DNA of 64,000 nt from Planoprotostelium fungivorum (GCA_003024175.1 MDYQ01000251.1:1-64000), one strand, 5' to 3'. Positions 1 to 12,513 are shown, counted from the stretch's first letter. The notes: generated from the sequence alone by a model not told the origin. A program made the numbers and translations.

Positions 1-2
1 TG

Positions 3-152
3 GAACGGATCTTCACACACATGGACATCCACCTCTGCCGCCTCTCTCGAGTGCCTCATGCTGCTTGGCCTGCATATATCAACCGTTTTGGACAAGTTGC
101 TCCTCCTCTCATGGGTCCTGGCCTCCGTCCTGACGGTGCCGATGCTCTTTAG
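3..152 (+). CDS. 3' end of an unidentified protein-coding gene (partial)
   Basis: The left edge is open in the third forward frame for 49 codons up to a TAG at 150-152. The peptide has a mixed composition (for example HAAWPAYINRFGQVAPP) that looks more like real protein than the other two frames, which are low in complexity or stop early. No domain is recognisable from so short a piece. The gene starts outside the window. The call rests only on frame openness and composition. Confidence 0.35.
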   Translation, partial: ERIFTHMDIHLCRLSRVPHAAWPAYINRFGQVAPPLMGPGLRPDGADAL

Positions 153-821
153 CCCTCCCGCATGCGATCGATCACATCATATGAACCGATCGATCGATCC
201 ATCTCTCATCATATGAGATGATGTCCTCTCGCTGGTGCTCCTGCTGGGTTGCCCACTCTACCTACGCTCTCTCTACGCTCTCCCTAGCCTAGAGATGAAT
301 CTTTTCGCTTGGCCTTCTCCCCAAGTGGAACTTGGCCTGTCACAACATAGTGGCACTAATCTGTCACGCCTTCGCGCGTAATAAAACTGTTGAACCCTAA
401 ACCCCTAAAACCCGTATGTGCTATTGTGTAACATCTGTCTCTCTCCCTGATTGTTTTCATTGTTGTGAAGTATGTCTGTCATCCTTTACAGTACCACATT
501 TCAGCTGAATTAGTATTGCTGTGTTTGACAATGAAATCCTCATGTTAAGAATATCACAAGTACAATTTGGTGATTTTAAGTTGATAGAGAATAGTCAAAC
601 TGGAGATTTATTCTTAGAAACTGCATATTTAACACATTTGATGCACATTTGTTGAAAGGGAAGTCCTTGGCTTTCTTTGGTTTGACTGTCCATAATATTC
701 ATCATAGTATTGGTGTAAGTATCTACTTGAAATGCACAACATGAATGATATAATGATTGCCTTCATTTTATAACTTGCCCTTTAAGCTGCCACCAAAGAA
801 ATGAATTGCATTATCTGCAAT
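153..821. other. Gene-free interval with a shift to AT-rich sequence
   Basis: No convincing coding frame is visible on either strand between the unknown left-hand gene and the 3' end of the dehalogenase gene. From about 420 onward the DNA becomes clearly more AT-rich than the bulk of the window, and this continues through the dehalogenase gene. The interval holds the short telomere-like tract listed separately. Confidence 0.5.
393..413. repeat. Short telomere-like tract (CCCTAAA-type)
   Basis: The top strand reads AACCCTAAACCCCTAAAACC at 393-412 and then C, so three near-copies of the CCCTAAA/TTTAGGG-type unit stand in a row. The tract is too short and imperfect to be a working telomere. It could be an interstitial telomere remnant or chance. 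It lies just before the base composition changes. Confidence 0.35.
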
Positions 822-1965
<1,144 letters not shown>

Positions 1966-2072
1966 CTATGTTGGAAGACCACCTCACGCTCGTTCGTCAT
2001 CTAATGCACGGTTTATAGTGGCGTCAGATCTACAAGCCACCTTCTCAGATCTACAAGGGGTTGCGCATTGCG

Positions 2073-3933
2073 ATGCTACGGGTAACAGAGCTGAGAGAGA
2101 AAGCAACACGCACGTGCAAACTCGTCTATCAAAAATGCAATATCACCGTCTGTATTATCATAGCCATGCTGATCGGTGTCATCATCGGGCATGTTGCACC
2201 CAATTTTGCAGTTGGACTCAAGCCGTTGTCTAACGTTTTTCTCAGGATGATTCAGGTGATGTCAAGCCAACGCTCAGTTGATTGACGTGTCTAGTCTTTA
2301 GAGGCACCGCTCATTTTTTCCACACTCGTCACTGGCATCGCTGGTCACGGTCAAGATTTAAAGCGAATCGGTCGGTTGGCCATCAAATCATTGGTATATT
2401 TCGAGGTGAATCGCCAAAGATCATCGTAGTCTAAACTGACGACTTCAAGGTCGTCACAACGTTTGCCCTCATGCTAGGTTTGTTGATGGTGAATATCACA
2501 CAACCTGGAGTGGGCATCGAATATAATCGCTCGTCTAATACGACCATCGTTCCAACGGGTGAGTGTTTGATCATGACTGTCAGAGACATTTACCCAGACA
2601 GGTCACAGCATATCATGGGAAGGCGAATTAGAGAAGATCGTTCCCAGTAGTTTCTTCAAGGCGGCAGCGGACAATGAGGTCTTGCAGATCGTCTTCTGTG
2701 CCATCATGTTCGCTGTATCCATGTTCTACGTCGAAGAAGAACACCGCAACACCATGCTCAAATTCTTGGAGAGTCTGAGTCACGTGAGTCCACTCGCTTC
2801 CCCTCTCTCCTCATGCATCCTCACAGATCATGTTCAAAGTGGTCAAGTTGGTGATGTATTACGCTCCCATCGGCATCGGCTGCGCCATCGCAGCCACCGT
2901 CGGTAAATCCGGTCTGGGTGTCCTCTACAACCTCGGAAAGCTCGTGGCCAGTCTCTACCTCACCCTCCTCCTCTTCATCATCTGCATCCTCCTCCCCATC
3001 ATCTTCCTCGCTCGTCTCCCCGTGAGAGAATTCTTCCGAGCCATCGGACAACCTTTTCTCATCGCTTTCGCGACGGCCAGCTCAGAGTCCGCCCTTCCAA
3101 AGGCCATGGAGAATATGGAGGTGAATTGTTGTCTTCGACAGCCATTGACCTCAGGCAGGCCTACGGGGTACCCAAGAAGATCGTATCGTTCGTCTTGCCC
3201 ACCGGTTACTCGTTCAATTTGGACGGCACGTCACTCTATCTGTCCATGGTGAGTCCATTTTCGTGTCACCTACATCATCGCATCGATCTCATCTCGCATG
3301 ATCGGACGTCGATGTGTCTCTTCCACTTTCAAACTCTCTCACAAACGAACACACGATACGTCCTCACACGAGTGACATGAACAGGCCACCCTCTTCTGTG
3401 CACAGGCCGAACAGGTGGATCTGTCTATTGGAGAGCAGATCTTGATCCTCTTCACCCTGATGCTCACGTCGAAAGGTGAAGAAGAGATGAAGAGAGAGAT
3501 CTGAGAGAATCAGGTGTGGCGGCCGTACCAAGGGCCTCCCTCATCATTTTGGCGGCAACCGTCCAGCAGTACGGAATATCGATCGAGCCCATCTCACTCA
3601 TCTTGGGTGTCGATGCGTTCATGGACATGGCAAGAACATCCATCAACGTCTTTGGAAACTGTCTCGCCGCCGCCGTCGTGTCCAAGTGAGTGTTCCTCTC
3701 TGGCGTATGTTCCCTTTCGTCTCGTTGTAGAGTGAAAGTCTCCTCACACTCAAACAGATGGGAGGGGGAGTTTAGAAGTGCAGAGTGGTATCAAGAGAGG
3801 AACAGCGAGCAGATGCAAAGTGTGCAGGTGAGGAGAAAAGGAGAGTTTAGACACATGATTGATGGTGATGCAGGTCAGGATGAGAGGCGCATCAGACGGT
3901 GGATCGCGAAACGATTACTCCCTCGTGACATAA
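2073..3933 (+). CDS. Dicarboxylate/amino-acid:cation symporter (SLC1/DctA-GltP family)
   Basis: This is a secondary transporter moving C4-dicarboxylates or acidic amino acids with H+ or Na+. The predicted protein starts at the first in-frame ATG (2073), followed by a first membrane helix ([17 protein letters not shown]). It then shows the family segments [55 protein letters not shown] and [20 protein letters not shown], and the tail WEGEF. The substrate-binding hairpins and the NxxG-type motif near the end are intact. The wording of these motifs follows bacterial DctA/GltP rather than animal EAAT proteins. At least eight exons are implied. The last splice (3835-3882) restores an NDYSLV terminus and a TAA at 3931. 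It starts 107 bp from the divergent dehalogenase gene and may share its promoter. Confidence 0.9.
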
Positions 3934-4032
3934 AAACTCTTTTTATTCTTCTTTACATGAACACCTCGATGAGATCCTCTCTGTTGCAGATGAGACGACG
4001 ACCATCGCAATCTCGATGTCTCACCCTCATCG

Positions 4033-5120
4033 TCACGTGTCGAACAGTGCGATACACTCGGGCTTGTTGTCCTTCAATCGAAAGTCGGTGGGATCACACA
4101 TGCAGTGGTTCCCTTCGTGCGCCTTACCCTTTGGACACCAGTAAGTCCATTTCGAATGTTCGTACCCGATGTCTGCATCACATCAGCTTCCATCTACATC
4201 AGCATGTGACGTCACCTCTGAACGCATGGACACTGCGTGGACCTCCCAGAAGCGAGGACGCGATGGTGAAGAAGAGAGAATCGGTCCATCCATCTGTCGT
4301 GAACCCATTGTTGATGTCATCGACAGACTCAAAGAGGGAGTGGTATCCGGTCGATCTCAAAAATCTGAGGGAGAGGATGCCAAACTGGTCTTTGAAGCGA
4401 CACATGTTGAAAGACTTTCCCTTGTCAGACGACAGCAACTCCATGCCTTCCGAGTGGAGCAGTGAACCATTCCTCTTCACGAAAGATTGGACCTGTGTCT
4501 GTTGGTCTTCTGGTAATTCGTCTCCCTCTCACATTGTTCCACAAGCTCAAAGCACCATGAGCATCTTCTTTGGTGCCAGGTATGCCAGCGTAGGACAGAT
4601 TATTTGTCTTCATGAGGCCAAAAGGATCGAGTCTGATCATGTTACAGTGGTACGTGCTCTCTGCGTCGACCTTCCATACGTAGTCTACATCTCGAAGAAG
4701 AGGATGGGAAGACATAAAGCCGGCGAACCATCGGTTGAGGAGCTTCTCTCTCGAAATGGGACTCTTGATGATTCGCTCAGTCGTAGACGTGTATCCCCAA
4801 TGTTCATTTGGGATGATACCAAACCGTGCCAGTCCACGTGATACTCGGCTGAGCTCTCCTGTGATCGAACTGTCCAATGGTTCTCGGCTGAAGATGTACC
4901 AAGGATGATCGTGTGCTTGATTGTATAAGGCATCCAGTCTCTTGATGGACCGAACCATCTCCTTCAGTTTGTCGTTTCTAGCGAACATGACAAATCCGTT
5001 CCTTGATACTTCATCTGGTGTCGTTCTGATTTGGTGGGTATTCCTCGATGATGAGCCAGTCCACAAGTAGAAGAGGAAGAGGGTAGTCCAGAACAATACG
5101 ATGTATCCCGCCTGCTTCAT
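4033..5120 (-). CDS. GT15 (Kre2/Mnt1-type) alpha-1,2-mannosyltransferase-like protein
   Basis: The protein is predicted to add mannose from GDP-mannose to glycoproteins in the Golgi. A short cytosolic start (MKQAGYIVLFWTTLFLFYLW) gives one signal-anchor helix, so it is type II. Downstream are the family features MFARNDKLKEMVRSIKRLD, the HWGY segment, a VDYVWKVDAESTYHCNM block (matching the acidic YYWRVEP region of fungal GT15) and DPFGLMKTNNLSYAG. Further on come a SLFESVDDINNGF/W segment and a Cys-rich end (WCPKG, HCMCDP). At least two introns lie at about 4400-4520 and 4180-4200. GT15 enzymes are best known from fungi. It is head to head with the next gene at only 60 bp. Confidence 0.75.
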
Positions 5121-5180
5121 CTTAGTTCTTGTGAGAAATGGTTAGGTATAGTATAGTAACGGAAAATTATCTGCGACCTG

Positions 5181-6472
5181 ATGCTCGGCCGAAGTCTCCT
5201 ACGAAATCTTGACAGGTGCGACCATCTCGTAAGTCAGTACCACATGATCAACGGCAGGAGGGTCTCCCTCAGGATCTTACCATCTCTGATGGTCCTCTCC
5301 TCTATGATAATCTTGGTGGCTCTAATGGGCTTCAGTGTGTCAGGCTCTGATTCATATGAGAAGGAGCTACTTATCCGCGAGATTACTGTCTTGAATACTC
5401 TTCGGATTGGTATTATCAACACACACGAGGGGATACACACGAGTCTAATCACCATACTGGACACGGTCGGGACACACATTCTGGAATCAGTACCTCTGAA
5501 TGGAATGACTCACGGTGTCAAGAAGAATGAGGCGAACAATTGGTGGAGAAACAATCGCCACATCTGCGAGGGGAAGTACGATGGGCTGATCGTGGCGGAC
5601 ACTGCATCACTGGCCCGACCCCTTCTTCAAAACCACTGTGCCAAACCGATCGTCATCCTGATCACCAATCGCTACGATTATGCGGAAGAGGATGACAGAG
5701 AGTATCACGCTCTGATGGAAGAGAGCTGTCTTCGACCGAACGTTCTATGCGTGGCAACGAACCGATTGGAGGCACTCTATGCGGCAAGAGTGAGGCATAT
5801 CATCTCCACCATCCAACTGATCACCCACAGGTGCGACGAACTTATTTGTGGATCCAAGCCATCTTACCGCTTGGAGCCTTCTTACCCGAGGCCCTATCAG
5901 ACATCCTCGGTGAGGCAGAAATCGAGATCAAGGCCGATGATAAGAGCTGGCTCGTCCATCCTAGTGGACCTCTCTACGACTTGTATCTCAAGCCCGAACT
6001 GGACAAGCTGGGTATCACTCTGAAGCCTATCATCCCCGGACGATTCGGAGGACCATTAGCCATCCACAATCACACCGTCGTCCACGTGCCACATCAACCC
6101 ACGACGATCAGTTTCTGGGAGAATCTGGCCAGTGGTGTCGATTACGTCGTCCCAGACATTCAACTCTATCGATCTTGGATGACCTCATTCTTTGGCATGG
6201 ATGGTCAAGTGTTTACGGAAGAGGACATGTCCCGAGTGATGGATTGGTACCGACCAGAGCACCGAGAGTTCATCTGTTACTTCTCCAGTGTAGATCAGCT
6301 GAGAGAGGATAGCACATTCGCGGTGGAGTGCTTGAGTGGAAGAGACGAGAGACAGAAGAAGATTCAAGAATTCATGAATCAACATCGAAGGAGCACGACG
6401 AAACGATGGACGGAGATCTTGACTTGGATGAAGACGAACCATTTCCCCTCACCAGAGAAGGAGACGCTGTAG
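5181..6472 (+). CDS. Type II membrane protein, probable glycosyltransferase-like
   Basis: The start ATG at 5181 is followed by a short basic segment and a single hydrophobic helix (LMVLSSMIILVALMGFSV) near residue 35-55, then a large lumenal domain. Two exons join across an intron at 5790-5830 (GTGAG...CACAG). The first half contains HICEGKYDGLIVADTASLAR and KPIVILITNRYDY, reminiscent of a Rossmann-like GT-B lobe. The second half has GRFGGPLAIHNHTVVHVPHQ and FWENLASGVDYVVPD, resembling a donor-binding C-terminal lobe. I cannot assign a family, so glycosyltransferase is an inference supported by topology and by the divergent GT15 neighbour 60 bp away. The stop is a TAG at 6470. Confidence 0.55.
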
Positions 6473-6649
6473 ATAAACAGACACATGTGCAGCTGATGAT
6501 TATGATCCCATTCCTCATTCGTAAACGATTCGTACGGTGCGTGGACGGAAGCAGTTGACATCGACAGTCTTTCATTCAAGTCTCTTTGGCTGCATGATGG
6601 CCTCTCTTTTCGTACATTTGGGGCGGCTTATTTACAGTACGCTCTGACC

Positions 6650-6982
6650 TCACAGTGCCCTGGTCTTCTCCCTTCCATCGTACTCCATCTCATTGATCCA
6701 AGATCCTCCGGTGACAAGTCTTCTGATGCTCTCCATCTCCTTCTGTATCTGCTTCTCGCTTTTCCGCACGATGATGGCAGCCGTCGGTGGCTTCGGTTGC
6801 CACTCTTGCATGTAGATGCGACCGACGTGATAAACGGTGATGGAGTGTCTCGTCTTCTGACGTGTCGACACCAACACGTCCTCTGGTTCCACTTGCATCA
6901 TCTCTGGTGATGTTCTCTGTGTCGAGGTTGCGTGAGGTGATGTCAAAATCGCAGCAAAGAAGATTCTTAGAAATAGATTCCG
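6650..6982 (-). CDS. Small hypothetical protein, possibly with a signal or anchor segment
   Basis: The frame runs from just after a CAAATTAG acceptor-like site (6983-6990) to a stop at 6650, about 110 codons. It has no ATG at its head, so a short first exon upstream is needed, or translation starts at the internal MMQVEPEDVL. The first residues (NLFLRIFFAAILTSP) are hydrophobic and would suit a signal peptide or anchor. The rest is hydrophilic, with KSEKQIQKEMESIRRLV likely helical. I do not recognise a family. It is the best frame between the preceding gene and uL11. Confidence 0.4.
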   Translation of the reverse strand, partial: RNLFLRIFFAAILTSPHATSTQRTSPEMMQVEPEDVLVSTRQKTRHSITVYHVGRIYMQEWQPKPPTAAIIVRKSEKQIQKEMESIRRLVTGGSWINEMEYDGREKTRAL

Positions 6983-7321
6983 CTAATTTGTGGGCACCAC
7001 TGACTGCTGCTCAAGTCTTAGAGGTGTGGGTGTAGGTCTCGAAGAAGTGCAGTCGATGGTACGATGAGTCGAAGTGCTTAGAGCTGTGGAGTGCGAAGAG
7101 TGAGATGCTCTACAACGCAGAGAGAAGAAAAAAGGTGAAAAGTCGACAAGAGAGATAAGGTCGACGAGATCACTTTTCGTGGTGCAACCGTATTGGTAGG
7201 TGATCTCGTATCATCATCCAACACCACGACTGTCTTGGGGATCTTTTTTCTCCTCTCGATAAAATGGTGTAGGGTAAGTCTTTCGCTCACATTATGATAC
7301 AGATCACTCTTATCTCTCAAC

Positions 7322-7915
7322 ATGCCTCCCAAACTCGACCCCAACGCCATCGTCGTCAGTGAGTCCTCCATCTTTCTCTTCTGCAACGGTGAATCTAATC
7401 CATGCAGTCTATGTCAGAGCCGTCGGAGGTGAAGCTGCTGGAGCGTCCACCCTCGCCCCCAAGGTCGGTCCTCTTGGTCTGGTGAGTTTGAGCCCTCTCA
7501 TATGGATGTTGAACTGATGAAAATGCAGTCACCCAAGAAGGTCGGAGATGATATCCAGAAGGCTACTGGAGACTGGAAGGGACTGAAGGTCACCTGCAGA
7601 TTGACCATTCAGAACCGTCAAGCTAAGGTCGAGGTCGTCGCTTCTGCCGCCGCTCTGATCATCAGAGCTCTGAAGGAGCCCCACCGTGACAGAAAGAAGG
7701 TCAAGAACATCAAGCACGACGGAAACATCACCTTCAACGATGTCCTCCAGATCGCCAAGGTCATGAGAGAGAGATCTCAGGCCAGAGATATGACTGGTGT
7801 TGTCAAAGAGATCCTCGGATCTTGCGTCTCTGTCGGATGCACTGTCGATGGAAAGTCGCCCAAGGACATCCAGGCATCCATTGATGCTGGAGATGTCACT
7901 GTCCCTGAGAAATAA
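7322..7915 (+). CDS. RPL12: 60S ribosomal protein L12 (uL11)
   Basis: This protein builds the base of the large-subunit P stalk and binds the GTPase-associated rRNA region. Exons are 7322-7358, 7408-7481 and 7529-7915. They give a 165-residue protein, the usual eukaryotic length. Clear landmarks are [12 protein letters not shown], the [20 protein letters not shown] rRNA-binding N-terminus, SPKKVGDDI, and the C-terminal domain with [19 protein letters not shown] and GTAxSVGC-like [18 protein letters not shown]. All introns are GT-AG. An AATAAA-like signal (GAAATAAATT at 7921) follows the stop closely. The first exon ends after codon 12, typical of ribosomal protein genes. Confidence 0.97.
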
Positions 7916-7953
7916 TTTCTGAAATAAATTAACGGTCACACGAGACGAGCACA

Positions 7954-9488
7954 TTATTTCGTGATGCATTGTGTCAGGAAGTGATCATCGACACTGTCAT
8001 TCATGTCCTCTTGTGTGAGCCCCACAACAAACGAGATCAGCAGGCTGTAGGGGGGTATCGTTGTTGTGATCACGACCTCACTGATACCACTCATCACGAT
8101 GATCGCCTGTCTAACTCTTTATCTCGGCAGTGCCGTTTCGAAGGGAAGTGATGTTGTGATTCATGTTCTCTGCCTGATGCATGATGTCAAACACCGCTTG
8201 TTTCCTCTTCATAAAGTTTCTCATCACCAACACCTGGGCCAACATCAACACGATCCCTCTCACATCTTCCTCACCGTTCCACTCTTGCTTTTCACCTCTA
8301 AATCTGAACCTTTCCCTGGTAAGAAGCCCAACTTCATCTGGTCATTGATTGTCAGAACGATGAAATAAAATAGAATAAATGAACCTTATTGACCGACAGG
8401 ATGTCCTCTATAGGGATGACGACCGCCGAGCTGGTGACGTGAACATAAGTGTCGAATACAATGTATCGAGGGGTGATGTATATGCAGCCAGCTGCCATGT
8501 GCTTCGAGAGACAAGTGTAATCTACATCAGCGATGAGTCATCGTCATCGATTCACGTGCTCTCTCACATGTCACGACGAATTCGGTAGCAGGTAATCCGT
8601 ACTTCTCTTGAAACTCTAAGATGGCATGAGAAGGATTTCAGTTGATCGAGATCACCTTTGTCTCCTTGTTCGTCCAATTTAGAACGAGTTTGTATGGGCA
8701 TGATGGTCTCTTCGGCCTTCTTTCTCATGTCCATCATGGACGTGTTGAGATCTTTCACTTCCTCAACCAATTTGGCGTTCCTCTCTTCCAGCTCTTGATT
8801 TTTCTTCTCCAACTCTTCAATATCCTTCTGCAAGATGGCTCGATCTTGTCTGTCCCTCTTTCAATCTCATCTTCTCTTTGGAAATGTTTTGTATGTATCA
8901 CCTCAGGATCTTGATCTCGAGCTGTCCGGACTCTTCTGATTGTTTCGCTTTGGAGGATGCCTCCCACTGTGCGATCGTCTTGTTCTGCCATTCGATCTGC
9001 TTCTCCAATTCCTAAAGAGACCGTGAGACGATGGAAATCATCTGCATTTCAGCTCACACTGATCTGCAATCCCTTTGCCTTCTCAAGGTTAGCCAACCTC
9101 TCCTCCCAACGATTATCTGTCTCTTGCTGTGAACTGGCCGTTTTATACGTGCGAACATCCTCTTCTGCTCTCCTCAGCTTGACTTTCAGATCTTGGATCT
9201 CATTTTCCAGATCTTTCTCTTTTCCTGCGGCGCATGAGATCAGACGTGAAGAGTCGTCTACGAACCTGATGTGCTCGATTGTGCATTGCTCGGTTGTCTT
9301 CGATGTGATTTCGTGACTCGCTCTACTGCCACCTCTTGGACGGGTGGAGGGGCATTCTCGTAAGCATTCAGCTGCTCACTCAACAGTCGAACTTGCGTTG
9401 TTAGCGCATCAATGCGAGCATCGCGATCAGATAACTGCGATTTTAGAGAATCTACGCTGTTCTCGTCTTTACGACCGAACCAAGCCAT
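7954..9488 (-). CDS. Coiled-coil protein with a GRAM domain and a C-terminal hydrophobic segment
   Basis: The start ATG at 9488 gives MAWFGRKDENSVDSLKSQL. It is followed by long heptad-like coiled coil spread over several exons (for example EIQDLKVKLRRAEEDV and ILQKDIEELEKKNQELEER). After it comes a GRAM domain: EFQEKYGLPATEFVVTYYT, GCIYITPRYIVFDTYVHV, VIPIEDILSVNK, a KSGT strand and MRNFMKRKQAVFDIM. GRAM domains bind phosphoinositides or other membrane lipids. The last exon carries PYSLLISFVVGL, a possible membrane anchor, and stops at 7954. The splice between the MHQAENMN segment and this last exon is unclear. The stop in that segment (8111) could instead be the true end. The layout resembles membrane-contact or membrane-sensing GRAM proteins. 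Confidence 0.75.
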
Positions 9489-9633
9489 CGATGGTGTTGC
9501 TGTAGAAAACGTACTGGCAGCCTTGTCAGGTTTGATAAATACCCCTATAATATTAAGAAGTGTAGATGTCCATTTCCTGTAAATGTTCGTCTACACAACA
9601 AGTGTTCTTGGACAACCACACCATCGATCCATC

Positions 9634-10640
9634 ATGGCCTTCCACCCTAACGAGTTGTATTCTGCGGATGATGGTAAAGTCATTATCTTCTCTGTAGACA
9701 CGAGAAATCCAGATCGGGAGGCCGCAGTGGAGGTGATGGTCCTTCGACTGGACCTTCATCGTTGACCTGACTCAGGCCATCAACGATAATATCTCAAAGA
9801 CGCACCGTTCTGTGAATGCAGACGATCTCATACAAGTGAGAGACGATCTAGATCCCTTGCATGACTGAATATAGATAGGTCAAGAAGGCAGGATTTCCTT
9901 CCATTCTCAAAGTGTTGAAGCAGGTCAAGTTTGGCTTCGGCGATGCGACCGCTGCAGACATCATCAAAAAGTTGAGGAAGGACGCTGGAGAGAGCTCCGA
10001 GGAGGAAGAACCAGCACCTAAGAAGGCAGAAGAGAAGAAGGAGGAGAAGAAGACAGAGAAGAAGGAGGAGAAGAAGGCAGAAAAGAAAGAAGAAAAGAAG
10101 GAGGAGAAGGTAGAGAAGAAAGAGGAGAAGAAGGTAGAGAAGAAGATCACGAAAAAGGAGGAATCTTCTGATGATGATGAATCGGGAGGCAGTGAGTGTC
10201 GCCATCGCTCTGGGATGTCATCTCTGATGGAAGCAGGCAAGGCACTCGAAGGGCTCGTCTTCCTCATTCCCAAGGCCCCCACAAAATCTAGAGAAGTTGT
10301 CGACTTCAAGGCCAGCATCGAGGAGAATGGTGGTTTCGTTGCATCACGCATCAGCAAGAAGGTGATGGAGTCCGAGAACAAGATCTCATCGATAATGAGA
10401 TCATGTAAGGCTGATGGAGAGTAGGTGACCCACGTGGTCTCTTGGGGAGGGGATTGGATAGCCCACGGTGACGCTGTTCTGGTGACGAAGAATTTCGTTC
10501 AAGACAGCATCAAGTCGAACCAATTACAAGACACCAAAGGTTACATCATCGAAGAGGGTACATCATCATCGCATCATCATCCATCATCAGCTCGCCTTTC
10601 ATCTCAATCGATCATCTAAATCTCAACAGAGGAATCGTCT

Positions 10641-10684
<44 letters not shown>

Positions 10685-10754
10685 AGAGGAACCAAAGAAG
10701 AGGAGCACGAGGGCGTCTGCAAAGAAACCAGCGGCAAAGAAATCGAAAAAATGA
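9634..10754 (+). CDS. Lys/Glu-rich protein with one BRCT domain
   Basis: The likely start is the ATG at 9634 (MAFHPNELYS); an upstream in-frame start at 9583 is possible. After an unrecognised N-terminal domain (VKKAGFPSILKVLKQVKFGF) comes a Lys/Glu repeat (KKEEKKTEKKEEKK type, about 10000-10170). Across two introns a BRCT domain follows: ALEGLVFLIPKA, IEENGGFVASRISKK, VTHVVSW, DAVLVTKNFVQDSI and GYIIE. The end is an acidic run and a basic tail (KKPAAKKSKK) that could act as a nuclear localisation signal. BRCT domains bind phosphopeptides or DNA ends, so a nuclear role in DNA repair or chromatin is inferred. The gene ends 11 bp from the convergent CCDC25 gene. Confidence 0.75.
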
Positions 10755-10765
10755 TTCTATTGTCT

Positions 10766-11769
10766 TCACATAAAGTCATCTTCCAGCTCTTGGTATGACT
10801 GGGCGATCTCCCGGTTGGTCCTCATGTTCTCGCTGACCATGATGCGATCGTAACTCTGCATCTCCTTCTTCTTGGCTGACTCTTCTTGTCTCTGTTTGTC
10901 CAAGTCCCTCTATTCGTTTGGATCAGTGGTGATGTCAGAATAAAATGAATTCAATATCTCCACTCTTTGGTTGATGAAGGACAAGACTCACTGCCTCGGC
11001 GCTGGCCTTCTTGACCTTGTTCCTCTCAACTCTATCCCTCTCAGCTCTCTGTCCTGTCGATGTTCAACATCTACGTCTTCGATCATGTGTGGGTGTGCCG
11101 CATTGCATCTGGTTTGCACACACACATCTTACCTGCGAGGTCGGGAAAACTTTCTTCTTTCGTTTTGTTCAGTCGGTTGACGATCTCATTCTTCCTCTTT
11201 TCGATCTTATACCTCCTTACTTCTTTTGGCTGATGAAAGGCGACCTGTCCGACGGCCATTGCACCAGTCTTCTTTAGGTTGGCCCACGGTGTGTATACGA
11301 CCGTGATGTTGTTCTCCTTGTTACCTGGTGAAAGAGGTGAATCGATGATACGAAGAGATTTCACATCATACTCACCTTCGATACTGTTGTATTTGACGAG
11401 TTGGCAACAATCCTCTAATACCGACTCTGGGATGTCCTCAATGCCGAGACCCTTTTAGACATCAGATGATGTCAGAGGAATGAACAGACCTCTACGAGAC
11501 GTAGATAGACGTGAGCAGAAGAGAATTTATCCACGTGAAACCAGACGTCTTCAGGGAAACCATACTTGATCAGATCTTCGTTCTCCTCCTTGTGTTTCCC
11601 CATGTAAATCGACCATTTGTTTCCGCTTGGATCTATAGAACTCGAATCAGTGTTTCGATTGCATTCGATCACTGCCGGAGAATGATTCCACAATATTCTC
11701 TCAATCATCTCGATGGGTGTATATCAACACGAACCGTCGTTCACCTAAGGACGTAAAGTAGAACACCAT
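10766..11769 (-). CDS. CCDC25: CCDC25-like NFACT-R domain protein
   Basis: The start at 11769 reads MVFYFTS, the conserved opening of CCDC25. The next exons give [37 protein letters not shown], the segment [34 protein letters not shown] and EILNRL-like [18 protein letters not shown] Lys/Glu-rich helical tail then ends in YQELEDDFM. This is the NFACT-R (DUF814) fold shared with NEMF/Rqc2. Vertebrate CCDC25 has been described as a membrane DNA sensor, but that role cannot be assumed here. The exact cellular function in amoebae is unknown. Length (about 210 residues) and order match the family. It ends 11 bp from the BRCT gene's stop. Confidence 0.9.
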
Positions 11770-11832
11770 CTCAAATGCTAGCCGATCGCCTAATCAACCG
11801 AGAAAGAAAATCGAACGCATCTACACCTCCAC

Positions 11833-12513
11833 TCATTTCATTTCAGCCAATTTGCTCGCCAGCTCAGTGAACAACTTGAACGTCTCTTTCGTCTGCATGT
11901 TCATCACCTGCATCCTTTCAGCCCACCCCTAAATCTGCCTTCACTCACCCACTGCGGAACGCTGCCGCCGAGGTCACAGTGGAGTAGGAAGCGAACGAGA
12001 GAGCTCCCCTCTTGTCTCTGCACGTGAGCTCCACCGACTGATCGTCATCAGACATCATCGCGATGTCGATCGAGGACACTCACGGTAAGCAGAAGCTCTG
12101 ACGTATCCATCGAGTGGAGGTGTCGCCTCATCATCATCGATGAGAAGGACACCCTCACCCTCTCTCAGCATCTCGATCCTGGTGTACACACAACACTCCC
12201 TAGGAGAGAATGGAAACGGGAAATTTCTGCGGAATCTCGTGCGTCGGTGGGTATCCGAGGTGTCCAAGTCCGTGAAATCCTGTTTCAATGTGATTTATTG
12301 TTCGTCTACAACGAGACTCACCCAGTGTGCGAACAAGAGAGGAACGTTGAAGAGGGAGCGAAGGATAGAGATGACATCTTCAGAATCCAAGGTTACGTCC
12401 ATCCTGGCCGACATGCCCTGTGATGACTCGTGAGACGTCTCACTCGTGAAGAGCTCACCGTTAAGCTCGATGAGTAGAGGGTCACCCTGTCTGAAACTTT
12501 CGTTGCCTTCCAT
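11833..12513 (-). CDS. Hypothetical protein
   Basis: The ATG at 12513 (MEGNESFRQGDPLLIELNG) opens an exon ending near 12310. The following exons include a FPFSPRECCVYTRIEMLREGE segment, then an exon with ELTCRDKRGALSFASYST, and a final helical exon ending FKLFTELASKLAEMK with a TGA at 11833-11835. At least four exons with GT-AG introns keep the frame open, which supports a real gene. I do not recognise the family. The alternating strand pattern before the helical end suggests a small beta-rich domain. Its start lies 22 bp from the stop of the upstream same-strand gene. Confidence 0.55.

Noticed and set aside
3690-4841. A 383-codon open frame on the plus strand
   Set aside because: It is antisense to the GT15-like gene, which has clear family motifs; the plus-strand peptide is Ser/Arg-rich with no domain.
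9828-10381. Long Leu/Phe/Ser-rich frames on the minus strand
   Set aside because: They are the reverse complement of the Lys/Glu repeat of the BRCT gene, which explains the odd hydrophobic runs.
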